30,606 nt of DNA from DUVY01 sp036562755 (GTDB lineage: Bacteria; Bacillota; Clostridia; Christensenellales; DUVY01), in the NCBI GenBank assembly GCA_036562755.1, contig DATCJN010000032.1, forward strand, positions 1-30,606. The letters run 5' to 3'. The stretch's first letter is position 1. Each line of letters starts with the position of its first letter. Below are positions 1-8,062 of this stretch, piece after piece. The notes below the pieces were generated by a model, which saw only the letters and a program-made list of their open reading frames with translations, was not told where the DNA came from and did not search any database. A program made the position numbers and the translations under genes.

Positions 1-400
1 ATACCTGCGAGGGCTTAACGCTTGGGTGGGATTTAAACAAGCCGAGGTTTGCTACGAGCGCAATCCGCGCGCCGCGGGCGAAACCAAATACACCCTAAAA
101 AAGATGTTCAAGCTGGCAGGCGACGGTATTATCAGCAACACAAACTTCCCGCTTACAGCCCTATTCGGCTTTGGATTGACGTTTAGTTTTATAGCCGTTT
201 TGGGATTTATAGCTTTGGTCGCTTTGGCAATAGCAAAGATTAATTTTAGCCCTATTTATTGGCTGTTTCCTTTGATAATTTTGTGCTTGGGACTGGTTTT
301 AACGGGCATGGGCTTGCTGGGAATTTATTTAGGCAGGGTGTATGACGAAGTAAAAGGCCGTCCGCTTTATATCGTGAGCGAGAAAATAAATTTTGAATAA
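1..400 (+). CDS. GT2 family glycosyltransferase, C-terminal part (5' truncated)
   Basis: The frame is open from base 2 and runs off the left edge, so only the C-terminal ~132 residues are present. The stretch RGLNAWVGFKQ followed by YERNPRAAGETKY is the conserved end of the catalytic domain in the DPM1/GtrB (bactoprenol glucosyl transferase) branch of GT2. After it come an amphipathic KKMFKLAGDGI segment and two strong membrane helices (about nt 150-235 and 255-335), then a short basic cytosolic tail, which is the usual GtrB architecture. Such enzymes transfer a sugar from a nucleotide donor to polyprenyl phosphate at the inner membrane face. The acceptor and sugar cannot be told. A terminator follows the stop directly. 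Confidence 0.85.
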   Translation, partial: YLRGLNAWVGFKQAEVCYERNPRAAGETKYTLKKMFKLAGDGIISNTNFPLTALFGFGLTFSFIAVLGFIALVALAIAKINFSPIYWLFPLIILCLGLVLTGMGLLGIYLGRVYDEVKGRPLYIVSEKINFE

Positions 401-403
401 AAT

Positions 404-433
404 AAAAAACGGTTCGTTTAGAACCGTTTTTTT
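404..433. terminator. Rho-independent terminator, usable on both strands
   Basis: A 12-bp arm at 404-415 (ending CGGTTC), a GTTTA loop, and the complementary arm from 421 run into seven T on the plus strand. The A-run on the left arm gives a T-run for the minus strand, so it can serve both the glycosyltransferase and the converging lipoprotein gene. Confidence 0.85.
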
Positions 434-450
434 ATTATCTCATAGGGTGA

Positions 451-1040
451 TTAAAGCCTAGGTTTAAATTTGGCATCAATAGACAGGTTATCTAACGCCC
501 ATATAACGCCTAGACTTTCGGATATGTTTTTAAGTTTTATAAAAATAGGCGCCGCCGGGCCGTCATCTTCAGCAAAAAGAAATCTTTCGTCCGATCCCGA
601 AACCCAATAATCTTCAAACTCAATTTTAACAAGGGTTTCTTCATCTTTTTTTAGACTAACACTTTTTTCAATGACATATTTATCGGAAGGCAATTCTATT
701 ACAAGTATTAATTCGCAATCTCTATCTGCCTTAAGAACAAAGGAGATGTTGCTTAGAATTAATTGAATAGCTTTGGGGACAAAAAAGAAGTCGTATCTAT
801 AATATGTGTCAAGCGGTATATTAAACTCCTCGTCCGTAAATTTTGAAAAATCTATAAAGTCTGTCGCTTTAAGACCATAACCGCTTTCGCTTCTGCGTCG
901 ATTTGATAAGTATGGGCGCTGACTGTATGGTAAAAACAATCATTAATATCAATTTTAGGAGCTTTAGGTTCTTCAGGCTCATTACATCCAAAGCAAGCAA
1001 GGAACAAAAAACAAAAGGCCAAGGCGAAAAATCTTTTCAT
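451..1040 (-). pseudogene. Lipoprotein gene interrupted by a frameshift
   Basis: Two overlapping minus-strand frames make one plausible 196-residue lipoprotein. The first (1040 to 852) begins MKRFFALAFCF with a hydrophobic signal segment, a cysteine near residue 19 (FLACFGC, a loose lipobox) and the proline/acid-rich tether NEPEEPKAPK. It stops with TAG after KAVMVLKRQTL. The second (939 to 451) has no good start and continues with KATDFIDFSKF to a normal C-terminus. Inserting one base in the short A-run at about 868-872 joins them as VMVLK-ATDFIDF. A GGAAGA ribosome binding site precedes the upstream ATG. Alternatives are a sequencing indel or a programmed -1 slip at TTA-AAG. No family was recognised. 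Confidence 0.6.
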
Positions 1041-1164
1041 ATTATTCTTCCATATTTTTAATGAATTATCGCAAATTGTCTTTTGTTTATATAAAATTCT
1101 TTTGTAGGGATATATATTATTATATTGCCTTTAAAATAAAGAAGTCAACAGTATGCTTGTGTTT

Positions 1165-1908
1165 TTATTTAAGCTTTTTTGTCTTGGCATTCTTGCCCCC
1201 GCCAAAATCTATTCCAAGGTCAAAAGCGTCTATCGAAAAATCCCCTTCGGAGATAATAGCTATGACGACTATTATAATTAAGATCGCCACAAACGAATAT
1301 CCGATATGCAGGCATGCCCAAAAATCATTTCGCGGATTAAAGGTATAAATAGCAAAAGCCGCCGCTATGCCGAAATAAAAAATTGACAAAAATAATATCA
1401 GACAAAACAATTCCGGCCTTGAGGACCATTTTAGCACGCTAAAAATCGCTACCGCTACGGGTATTAAAATATTGACTATGCTTAAGGTTTTCTTAAAGGG
1501 CAATAAGGTTACGACAGTCCATAAGATTATATTTGACGCCAAAAATCCGCCCGCTACCATTCCCAGCAATTTAGCCATAACGGCGAATTCTTGATATTTG
1601 CAAAAGGCCGCCATCGCGAAACCGACGGCGGCCGAATTAAAGAAAGGGTTGAGAGGGGACATTTTTTTAAATTCTTTAGCGATCGCGAAAAACACCAGCG
1701 CCCAGATCCAAAATATTATTGAAATCGCTATTGAGGCGCCGTAAGGCATTAACAAGCCCAAAATAAAACAGCCAAAAATCGCGGTTGCGGACATTACCGC
1801 CAGGCCTGCAAGGCTTTTATAACGCTGTTTTATATTATCTTCGTAGTCGTATCGAGCCGCTAACTCGTCGTAATAAGAAAATCCAAATATCTTTTTATCG
1901 GCATTCAT
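1165..1908 (-). CDS. Polytopic membrane protein, function unknown
   Basis: A 247-residue protein not recognised as a known family. It has a charged N-terminal ~28 residues (FSYYDELAARYDYEDNIKQ), then about seven hydrophobic segments: two around residues 31-80, others around 92-135, 140-160, 165-190 and 205-225. It ends in a glycine/lysine tail (DFGGGKNAKTKKLK). No catalytic motif, transporter signature or lipobox is visible. There is no clear Shine-Dalgarno before the ATG at 1908, so the start is less certain than the frame. It lies 124 nt upstream of the broken lipoprotein gene on the same strand and could share its transcript. It is divergent from the SIS gene at 2125. Confidence 0.65.
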   Translation of the reverse strand: MNADKKIFGFSYYDELAARYDYEDNIKQRYKSLAGLAVMSATAIFGCFILGLLMPYGASIAISIIFWIWALVFFAIAKEFKKMSPLNPFFNSAAVGFAMAAFCKYQEFAVMAKLLGMVAGGFLASNIILWTVVTLLPFKKTLSIVNILIPVAVAIFSVLKWSSRPELFCLILFLSIFYFGIAAAFAIYTFNPRNDFWACLHIGYSFVAILIIIVVIAIISEGDFSIDAFDLGIDFGGGKNAKTKKLK

Positions 1909-2075
1909 AAAAAACCCAAAGACTTAATATCTAAATTTATTATATAAACCCAAAAAAAGAAATCGCTAAAAAACCGATTATAAACTGATTAAAAGAATAT
2001 TAAAAATTTTTAATAAAAGAGAGTATTTTTTTATAAGATAATATAAACTTAGCCCCAAAGACTTATAGATATAAA

Positions 2076-2084
2076 TGTTATAAT
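2076..2084 (+). promoter_or_regulatory. Extended -10 promoter for the SIS/deacetylase pair
   Basis: TGTTATAAT is an extended -10 element. No good -35 is seen 17 bp upstream. It would give a leader of about 33 nt before the ATG at 2125. Confidence 0.5.
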
Positions 2085-2124
2085 TGTTATGTATGATATA
2101 TCTTTACAAAAGAGGAAAAGACCT

Positions 2125-3162
2125 ATGACTTTGATGGAAAGAGAGATTTTAGAGCAAAGCTCGGTTTTAAAGTGTTGTTTAGAATATAACTGCGACGCCT
2201 TTGAAAAACTTGCGCGAGCGCTAAAGCAAAAAAAGATAACCAACGCGGTAATCGCCGCCCGCGGCAGCAGCGACAACGCTTCAACTTTTTTTAAATATTG
2301 TTTTGAGAGTTTAGCGGGGCTGCCGGTCAGTTTGGCCGCTCCGGGAATAAACACTATATATAACAGTCAATTGGATTTATCCGACAGCCTAGTGTTAGGC
2401 GTATCCCAAAGCGGCGCGGCGGCGGACGTAATGGCCGTATTGGAAAACGCGAAAGCTTGCGGAGCGGTAACCGTAAGCATAACCAACAACCTGGATTCCC
2501 AAATGGCTAAGATGGCAGACTTTCATCTCTATTGCAACGCAGGCAAAGAGTTAAGCGTCGCGGCCACCAAGACTTTTACGGCGCAAATGTTCTTGCTGGG
2601 GTATTTTGCGGCGTATTATGCCCAAAACGCCCAAGCCCGACAAGAATTAACCCAAGTCGCCGACAACTTATATAAGTTATTCGAGTTAAAGCCCGCAATC
2701 CAAGAGCTGGCTCAAAAATATAAAGACCTGGATTCTTTGATCGTTTTGGCGCGCGGAATTAACTATCCCATCGCGCTAGAAACCGCGCTAAAGATCCAAG
2801 AAACCACATATATAAACGCAAGAGGCTATGCGGCAAGCGACTTCCATCACGGGCCTTTTGCCATTGTCGATAAAAATACGCCTATGCTTTTAATAGCGCC
2901 CGCAGGAGCAAGCCAAAAAGACATGCAGGAGATGAAACAAAAATTAATGAATGTAGGCGCCAATATAGCGGTTATTACAAATAAAGCGGAACTCGCAGAA
3001 GGCGCTGACGAGAGCATTATTTACGACCTGGACGGTTCGGATTATGTTACGCCTTTTTATAATGTGGTAATCGCCCAAATGCTCGCTTGTTACATAAGCT
3101 TAGCCAAAGGCCTAAATCCCGATTCTCCCAGAGGCTTAAAAAAGGTAACTATAACGAAATAA
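2125..3162 (+). CDS. Double-SIS sugar-phosphate protein (GlmS-isomerase/NagB-II/AgaS type)
   Basis: The ATG at 2125 is chosen over an in-frame ATG at 2089 because AGAGGA lies 8 nt before it; the protein is then 345 aa. Two SIS domains are visible (about residues 30-160 and 200-330). Phosphosugar-binding motifs are ARGSSDNA (45-52) and SQSGAAADV (94-102), followed by KELSVAATKTFTAQ (141-154). HHGPFAIV (241-248) and the C-terminal NPDSPRGLKKVT match the isomerase half of GlmS. The N-terminal glutaminase domain of GlmS is absent, so this is a stand-alone aldose-ketose isomerase or deaminase, for example a glucosamine-6-phosphate deaminase (NagB-II) or an AgaS/FrlB-like enzyme. The substrate is not determinable. 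The deacetylase gene follows after 13 nt, which suggests joint use of an N-acetylated amino sugar. Confidence 0.85.
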   Translation: MTLMEREILEQSSVLKCCLEYNCDAFEKLARALKQKKITNAVIAARGSSDNASTFFKYCFESLAGLPVSLAAPGINTIYNSQLDLSDSLVLGVSQSGAAADVMAVLENAKACGAVTVSITNNLDSQMAKMADFHLYCNAGKELSVAATKTFTAQMFLLGYFAAYYAQNAQARQELTQVADNLYKLFELKPAIQELAQKYKDLDSLIVLARGINYPIALETALKIQETTYINARGYAASDFHHGPFAIVDKNTPMLLIAPAGASQKDMQEMKQKLMNVGANIAVITNKAELAEGADESIIYDLDGSDYVTPFYNVVIAQMLACYISLAKGLNPDSPRGLKKVTITK

Positions 3163-3175
3163 AAAGAGGCAAAAA

Positions 3176-4006
3176 ATGAAAAACAACCAAGAAAAATATT
3201 TGCCCAATAAAAGACAACCTGCTCCCATTACCCAATTGGCGATAGCAGCGCACCAAGACGACGTCGAATTGGTAGGATACAGCGGCATATTGGAATGCTA
3301 CAACAACCCCCGCGAAGCTTTTGCCGCGGTGGTAACCGCGGACGGAGCGGGCAGCGCGCGAAGCGGTATTTACAAAGATTTTTCCGACGAACAGATGAAA
3401 AAAATCCGCGCAAATGAACAAAAACAAGCGGCCGAAGTCGGACAGTATCAAGAACTATACCTTTTAAACTACCCCAGCGCTCAGATAAAAGATCCGCTGG
3501 ACACGGAAATAATAGACGACTATATAGAAATTCTTACCCGCCTAAAACCCCGCGTCGTATATACGCATAACCTGGCGGACAAACACGCCACGCATTTGGG
3601 CGTAGCGGTCAAGGTTATCAAGGCTATAAGGTCTATCAACAAATCCGACCGCCCCAGGAAACTTTACGGCGTGGAAGTTTGGCGAAGCCTTGACTGGATG
3701 CTCGACAACCAGAAAGTATTGCTGGACTGCAGCTCTCACCCTAACCTGGAGCGAGCGTTATTGGGCGTGTTCGACTCTCAGATTATGGGCGGAAAGAGAT
3801 ATGATTTAGCCGCAGAGGGCAGAAGGCTTGCCAACGCCACATTTTTTGAAAGCCATAGCACAGACCGATTTGAGAAGCTTAACTTCGCTATGGATCTAAC
3901 TCCCTTAATCCGGGACGACAGCCTTGATATATGCGAATATGTTTTAAAATATATAGATGACTTCAAAAAGGCCGTTTTTTACAGCTTAAAAAAGGTTCTC
4001 GAATAG
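3176..4006 (+). CDS. PIG-L/LmbE family N-deacetylase
   Basis: A 276-aa zinc-dependent deacetylase of the LmbE/PIG-L superfamily, which removes acetyl groups from GlcNAc-containing substrates. The signature AHQDDVE (residues 25-31) is a variant of the usual AHPDDxE and supplies His26 and Asp29 as metal ligands. The second motif THNLADKHATH (130-140) supplies the third ligand, probably His140, and the acid/His pair. No signal peptide is present, so it acts in the cytosol. A GAGG ribosome binding site precedes the ATG. It is 13 nt downstream of the SIS gene, so the pair could deacetylate and then deaminate or isomerise one amino-sugar derivative; that pathway is inference. It ends with TAG. Confidence 0.87.
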   Translation: MKNNQEKYLPNKRQPAPITQLAIAAHQDDVELVGYSGILECYNNPREAFAAVVTADGAGSARSGIYKDFSDEQMKKIRANEQKQAAEVGQYQELYLLNYPSAQIKDPLDTEIIDDYIEILTRLKPRVVYTHNLADKHATHLGVAVKVIKAIRSINKSDRPRKLYGVEVWRSLDWMLDNQKVLLDCSSHPNLERALLGVFDSQIMGGKRYDLAAEGRRLANATFFESHSTDRFEKLNFAMDLTPLIRDDSLDICEYVLKYIDDFKKAVFYSLKKVLE

Positions 4007-4095
4007 GTTTTTATCCTATATTTACAAATATTTCAACTTTATATTTTTTAAGCCAAACAGCCAAATTAATAAAAAAGCGCTTTTAGGAGAGGCTC

Positions 4096-6111
4096 TTGAA
4101 AAGGCTGTCTTTATTATTGGCTTTTATAGCGTTAATCTTTTGCGCTTGCGAGGCTCGCGTAATCGAAGTTAATAAAACCGAGCCCCAAAATTTCTTTTTA
4201 GAACCCAAGTGTTTTTATGTTAAACCGACAGACTCCAGACCTAAGGTATATAATGTTTTTTCAAAAAACGGCGAGCTTATAAACAGCTTTTCAAGCCTGT
4301 ATCAAGGAATAAACTTTGCCGCGAATAATTTAGACGACGGGGCGTATATCGAAAACGCTTATTGCCCTGACAAAAAACTCTTTTTTCTTACCCGTTCGCC
4401 TCAATGCTTTTTTTATAAAAACGGAACGGCTCTTGACGACATAACCGATTGGGAAAGCGTTGACTTTGGCGCGCGTCAAGATTGTATTTCAGTAATGTAT
4501 CCGCCTATATGTCCTGTTTACCATAGTTTCAAGTCAAGCCACGATTTGCCTATTAACACATCGCAGGATGCCTTTTATATGCGGGAACTATCCGATTCTA
4601 TAAAGATAAGCTTAAGCCAGTCAAGAATATATCCTTCAAAAAGCCAAAGGGTTTTAGCCAAAATAGGTTTTGTCATCAATATAGACAGATTTTCGTATTT
4701 TGCGGGGCTTGTCTGCGATGCTAATTGCGGGGATTGGTATTACTGCTTTGATTATTTAAATAACGTTGTCAGCGGGCAATGCGTTTTGTTGTCCGACTAT
4801 AAAGACGGCTGTTTTGTTCCCCAAGACGATGTTGAATTGACAATTCAAAGCGTTCCTTTTTCGGACTCGGGCGAAAATTATATAAAAAATAATATAACTC
4901 TTAATTTCTCCCAAGGCAGAAAATATGTCTTTGAAAACATTTTGACAGGAAAAGAATATAAAACATATTTTATAGCCGCGCTGGATATTCAATATTCGGG
5001 CATTCCCGATTATATGAACGGCGCAAAATGGGAAAATATAATTATCCATTCAATCCAAGAAGAAACTGACGACTTGATATATAATACGGCAGTCGTCAAA
5101 AAAGACGCAAAGGCTCTAAATTTTAGTTACGATTTTGACGCGGCTTCGCCTGTTTATTCGCCCAGGATAGCCAAAATACAAAAACACATTGACCGCCTGC
5201 CGCAAAATATTGCCCAAGCCGACAGAAAGACAATTCAGGACGCCATCAAGGCGTATAATAACTTGTCGCCCGGCTTGCGATCTCTTATCCATACCCAAAA
5301 TTTAATCAGAGCAAAAGACGAATTATATAATCAATTTGAAGGATTGGAAAAGGCGAAAGTAATCGCCCAAGATTTAAAGCCCGCGCTTGAGGCGGACAGC
5401 GGCTACATTATAGATAATTTTAACTACATCTTTGAGGCGTGGGATTTGATAAACAACCAAGCGTCCAAAGAAGAGCGCGAAAACTTTTCGCAATATTATA
5501 AGACAAAGATTGACGCCTATTACAATAGAGCGGTTAATATATATGCCCAGGCTAACGAAGCAAAGATGGCGATAGAGTCCATCGGCAGCAAATCCCAGAT
5601 TTTAGAAGCCTATGAAAAATACATAATATTAGACGAGGCTCAAAAAAAGCTTTTGGGAAAAGACGCCGATAAATACGAACAAGCCCTAAAAACCGTTGAT
5701 CCCAAAGTATTGGCTGTAATATCACAAATAATAGATTTAGGCAAATGCGCGCCGCCAGACTATCCCTTGGTCTATGGCGTCCAAAACTATCTAAATATGC
5801 AAAATTTAATTGACTCTTACGAGAGCTTAACAAAATCTCAAAAAAAGCTTATCCCCTCTAAATATAAAAAGATATATAACACCGCTTCGACATACTTTAC
5901 CAACCAAGTAAACAACCTAAAAAAGCTAAAGAAATCAATAGAAAAAACTCAAAGCCCAACTCGCGAGGATATAATCAACTGGGTGGAAATTTACAAGCAG
6001 CTCGACATAGCGTCAAAATGGAGCTTTAAGCATGACTCAAAGTTCGGCGGAGAGGAATTTTACCAAAAGCTAGAAATCAACGCGGCTTCTTATGACCTCT
6101 CGATAGACTAA
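4096..6111 (+). CDS. Large surface lipoprotein with degenerate helical repeats
   Basis: The start is TTG at 4096, supported by AGGAGAGG 4 nt upstream and by the lipoprotein signal KRLSLLLAFIALIFCAC immediately after it. Mature protein is about 655 aa and outside the membrane. Residues ~20-365 look like beta-rich, aromatic domains of unknown type. Residues ~365-640 are helical with at least three degenerate copies of an AY..L...QK.LI pattern: AYNNLSPGLRSLI (~386), AYEKYIILDEAQKKLLG (~505) and SYESLTKSQKKLI (~574). Such repeats are common in clostridial cell-surface proteins, where they act as stalks or spacers. No enzyme motif was recognised. An 89-nt gap separates it from the deacetylase gene, so cotranscription is possible but unproven. 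Confidence 0.75.
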   Translation: MKRLSLLLAFIALIFCACEARVIEVNKTEPQNFFLEPKCFYVKPTDSRPKVYNVFSKNGELINSFSSLYQGINFAANNLDDGAYIENAYCPDKKLFFLTRSPQCFFYKNGTALDDITDWESVDFGARQDCISVMYPPICPVYHSFKSSHDLPINTSQDAFYMRELSDSIKISLSQSRIYPSKSQRVLAKIGFVINIDRFSYFAGLVCDANCGDWYYCFDYLNNVVSGQCVLLSDYKDGCFVPQDDVELTIQSVPFSDSGENYIKNNITLNFSQGRKYVFENILTGKEYKTYFIAALDIQYSGIPDYMNGAKWENIIIHSIQEETDDLIYNTAVVKKDAKALNFSYDFDAASPVYSPRIAKIQKHIDRLPQNIAQADRKTIQDAIKAYNNLSPGLRSLIHTQNLIRAKDELYNQFEGLEKAKVIAQDLKPALEADSGYIIDNFNYIFEAWDLINNQASKEERENFSQYYKTKIDAYYNRAVNIYAQANEAKMAIESIGSKSQILEAYEKYIILDEAQKKLLGKDADKYEQALKTVDPKVLAVISQIIDLGKCAPPDYPLVYGVQNYLNMQNLIDSYESLTKSQKKLIPSKYKKIYNTASTYFTNQVNNLKKLKKSIEKTQSPTREDIINWVEIYKQLDIASKWSFKHDSKFGGEEFYQKLEINAASYDLSID

Positions 6112-6114
6112 AAA

Positions 6115-6146
6115 GACAAGACGGCTAAAATTTTCGCCGCCTTGTC
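6115..6146. repeat. 32-nt near-perfect inverted repeat after the lipoprotein gene
   Basis: Two 16-nt arms (6115-6130 and 6131-6146, beginning GACAAG and ending CTTGTC) match except for two positions and meet at AAAATTTT. It lies 4 nt after the stop codon but is followed by CCGTGATGG, not a T-run. It is therefore an incomplete terminator, an mRNA 3'-end stabiliser or a protein site. Confidence 0.5.
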
Positions 6147-6241
6147 CGTGATGGTTTGGAGGAGATAGTGTCAGAGGTTTATCCAGCGGTATTGTATTTC
6201 TATTACAAGAATATGCCGCAAGTATTTTTTGTGTGCAATAT

Positions 6242-6274
6242 AAAAAAGGAGCGTAATTTTATTTACGCTCCTTT
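6242..6274 (-). terminator. Terminator of the amt-PII gene
   Basis: AAAGGAGCGTAA (6245-6256) pairs exactly with 6263-6274 around a 6-nt loop. On the minus strand it is followed by six T. It lies 20 nt past the amt stop codon. Confidence 0.85.
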
Positions 6275-6293
6275 ATTATTTAATGCTTAACGC

Positions 6294-8039
6294 TTATTCT
6301 TCATCTTCGTCCTGCAGCGCGTCGTAGCCTTCTTCGCCCGTCCTAATTTTTATTACGTTTTCGACGTCGTAAATAAAGATTTTGCCGTCGCCTACGTTGC
6401 CGGTATATAGCGCCTTTTTTACGGTATCGACTACCGTAGGCACAGGTATCTTGCACACTACGATATCGACCTGGATTTTAGGCAGCAGTCTCGTCTTTAT
6501 AGGCAGGCCGCGGAAGTATTCGGTATGGCCTTTTTGCATTCCGTAGCCTAAAACGTTGGTAACGGTAAGGCCGGTAATACCGATTTTATCCAGCTCGGTT
6601 TGAAGTTGAGCGAATTTGTCTTGATTGGTTATAATAGTAACCTTAGTCATCTTAGCGCCCGGGCGGGATTTGTTGACTACGGGTATTGCCGTGTCCACGG
6701 GAACAGCGCCGGTTTCTGCTTTAGGTATCTCAATTTCTACGGGAGCGGGGGCTCCGTTAGCCGTAGCAAATACAGGGGACAAGATAGCGAAATCGGGATA
6801 TGCCTTGTTGCCGTGTTCGCCGATGTCCAAGCCTTCGATTTCTTCCTTGAGGCTTACGCGGATACCGATAGTCTTCTTGAGAATAAACCATACCAGGAAC
6901 GCCGCTGCAAACACAAACGCGCCTACGGTTATGACGCCCAAAGCCTCTACGCCCAAAAGTTTAAATCCGCCGCCGAAGAACAAGCCGTTTTCGGTGGATA
7001 GGCTGGTTACGCCTTCTTGAGCGAACAATCCGACGCACAATGTGCCGAATACGCCGCAGGCAAGGTGAACGGAAGTAGCGCCGACAGGGTCGTCGACCTT
7101 AATCTTGTCAAACATTACTACCGAGAACACAACTATAACGCCTGCGATAGCTCCGATTATCAAGGAACTTGCGACGCTCACATACGCGCAGCCCGCGGTT
7201 ATGGCTACAAGACCCGCCAAGCATCCGTTGATAGTCATACCAAGGTCGGGTTTGCCTATAAACAGCCAGGAAGTAATGGTAGAGGTTAAGACGGCCGCGA
7301 TCGCCGAAGTGTTGGTGGTAACTAGGATATGGACGACATCGCCGGGGTTTTGGAAGCTCATAGTAGAGCCGGGGTTAAATCCGAACCAGCCGAGCCACAA
7401 TACGAACAGGCCTATAACCGCCAAGGACAAGCTGTGTCCGGGTATCGCCTTAGGCTTGCCGTTTTTGTCATATTTTCCGTGGCGCGGTCCAAGCAATATA
7501 GCGCCCGCCAATGCGGCCCAGCCGCCCAGGGAGTGAACTACGGTACTGCCCGCAAAATCCAAAAATCCTAATTCAGCGAGCCAGCCGCCGCCCCAAATCC
7601 AGTGTCCGACTATGGGATAAATGACTAATGACAGCACGAAGGAGAACACAATAAAGGAAATGTATTTAATGCGTTCCGCAACCGCTCCGGATACGATGGT
7701 AGCAGCAGTGCCGCAGAACACCAACTGGAAGAAAAATTTTCCCCAAAACGGCACGTCAGGATTCAAGGTGTCGTTGTAAAAGCCCAGATTAGAGTTTTTT
7801 AGGATAAACAGGCTTTTGGTGCCGATAAACGGATTCGAGCCGCCAAACATCAGTCCCCAGCCCAGCAGCATAAAGCCGAGAGCGGCAACAGCGAAAACTA
7901 TAAAGTTTTTGGACAAAATGTTGACCGCGTTCTTTGATCTGCAAAAGCCCGATTCTACCGCGGCAAATCCAAGGTTCATAAAGAACACCAAGACTCCCGC
8001 AAGCACTACCCATAGGGTATCGACCATTGAAATATCCAT
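6294..8039 (-). CDS. amt: Ammonium transporter fused to a C-terminal PII signalling domain
   Basis: The start is the ATG at 8039, 7 nt after AAGGAGG; an in-frame ATG at 8045 is only 1 nt from that site. The protein is 581 aa. Residues 1-~395 are a complete Amt/MEP/Rh channel. The family signature begins DFAGSTVVHSLGG at Asp161, and the pore twin histidines are His169 and His325 (GATSVHLACG). A Pro/Ala-rich linker (~400-463) leads to a complete PII domain (464-581). In the PII part the nucleotide/2-oxoglutarate residues are kept: Gln502 (Gln39 of GlnK), Lys521 (Lys58), the B-loop TGNVGDGKIF and Arg566. The T-loop keeps Arg510 (GlnK Arg47, which plugs the pore) but has Ile514 where GlnK has the uridylylated Tyr51. 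The arrangement suggests a transporter that gates itself by its own energy/nitrogen sensor. Confidence 0.95.
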   Translation of the reverse strand: MDISMVDTLWVVLAGVLVFFMNLGFAAVESGFCRSKNAVNILSKNFIVFAVAALGFMLLGWGLMFGGSNPFIGTKSLFILKNSNLGFYNDTLNPDVPFWGKFFFQLVFCGTAATIVSGAVAERIKYISFIVFSFVLSLVIYPIVGHWIWGGGWLAELGFLDFAGSTVVHSLGGWAALAGAILLGPRHGKYDKNGKPKAIPGHSLSLAVIGLFVLWLGWFGFNPGSTMSFQNPGDVVHILVTTNTSAIAAVLTSTITSWLFIGKPDLGMTINGCLAGLVAITAGCAYVSVASSLIIGAIAGVIVVFSVVMFDKIKVDDPVGATSVHLACGVFGTLCVGLFAQEGVTSLSTENGLFFGGGFKLLGVEALGVITVGAFVFAAAFLVWFILKKTIGIRVSLKEEIEGLDIGEHGNKAYPDFAILSPVFATANGAPAPVEIEIPKAETGAVPVDTAIPVVNKSRPGAKMTKVTIITNQDKFAQLQTELDKIGITGLTVTNVLGYGMQKGHTEYFRGLPIKTRLLPKIQVDIVVCKIPVPTVVDTVKKALYTGNVGDGKIFIYDVENVIKIRTGEEGYDALQDEDEE

Positions 8040-8062
8040 AAACATTCCTCCTTAAAATATTA

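Noticed and set aside
2089..2124. Upstream in-frame ATG for the SIS gene
   Set aside because: It lies 5 nt from the -10 box and has no ribosome binding site, whereas ATG 2125 has AGAGGA at good spacing.
4073..4084. AAAAGCGCTTTT palindrome just before the lipoprotein ribosome binding site
   Set aside because: A 12-bp palindrome of low complexity in AT-rich DNA, with no promoter boxes around it to suggest an operator.
6168..6290. A 40-codon reading from GTG behind GGAGG, between the lipoprotein gene and amt
   Set aside because: It runs straight through the amt terminator, its spacing to GGAGG is short, and the peptide shows no recognisable pattern.
6600..7571. Several long open frames on the plus strand opposite amt (up to 143 codons)
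   Set aside because: They are antisense to conserved Amt/PII codons and arise from its codon bias; none has start signals or family motifs.
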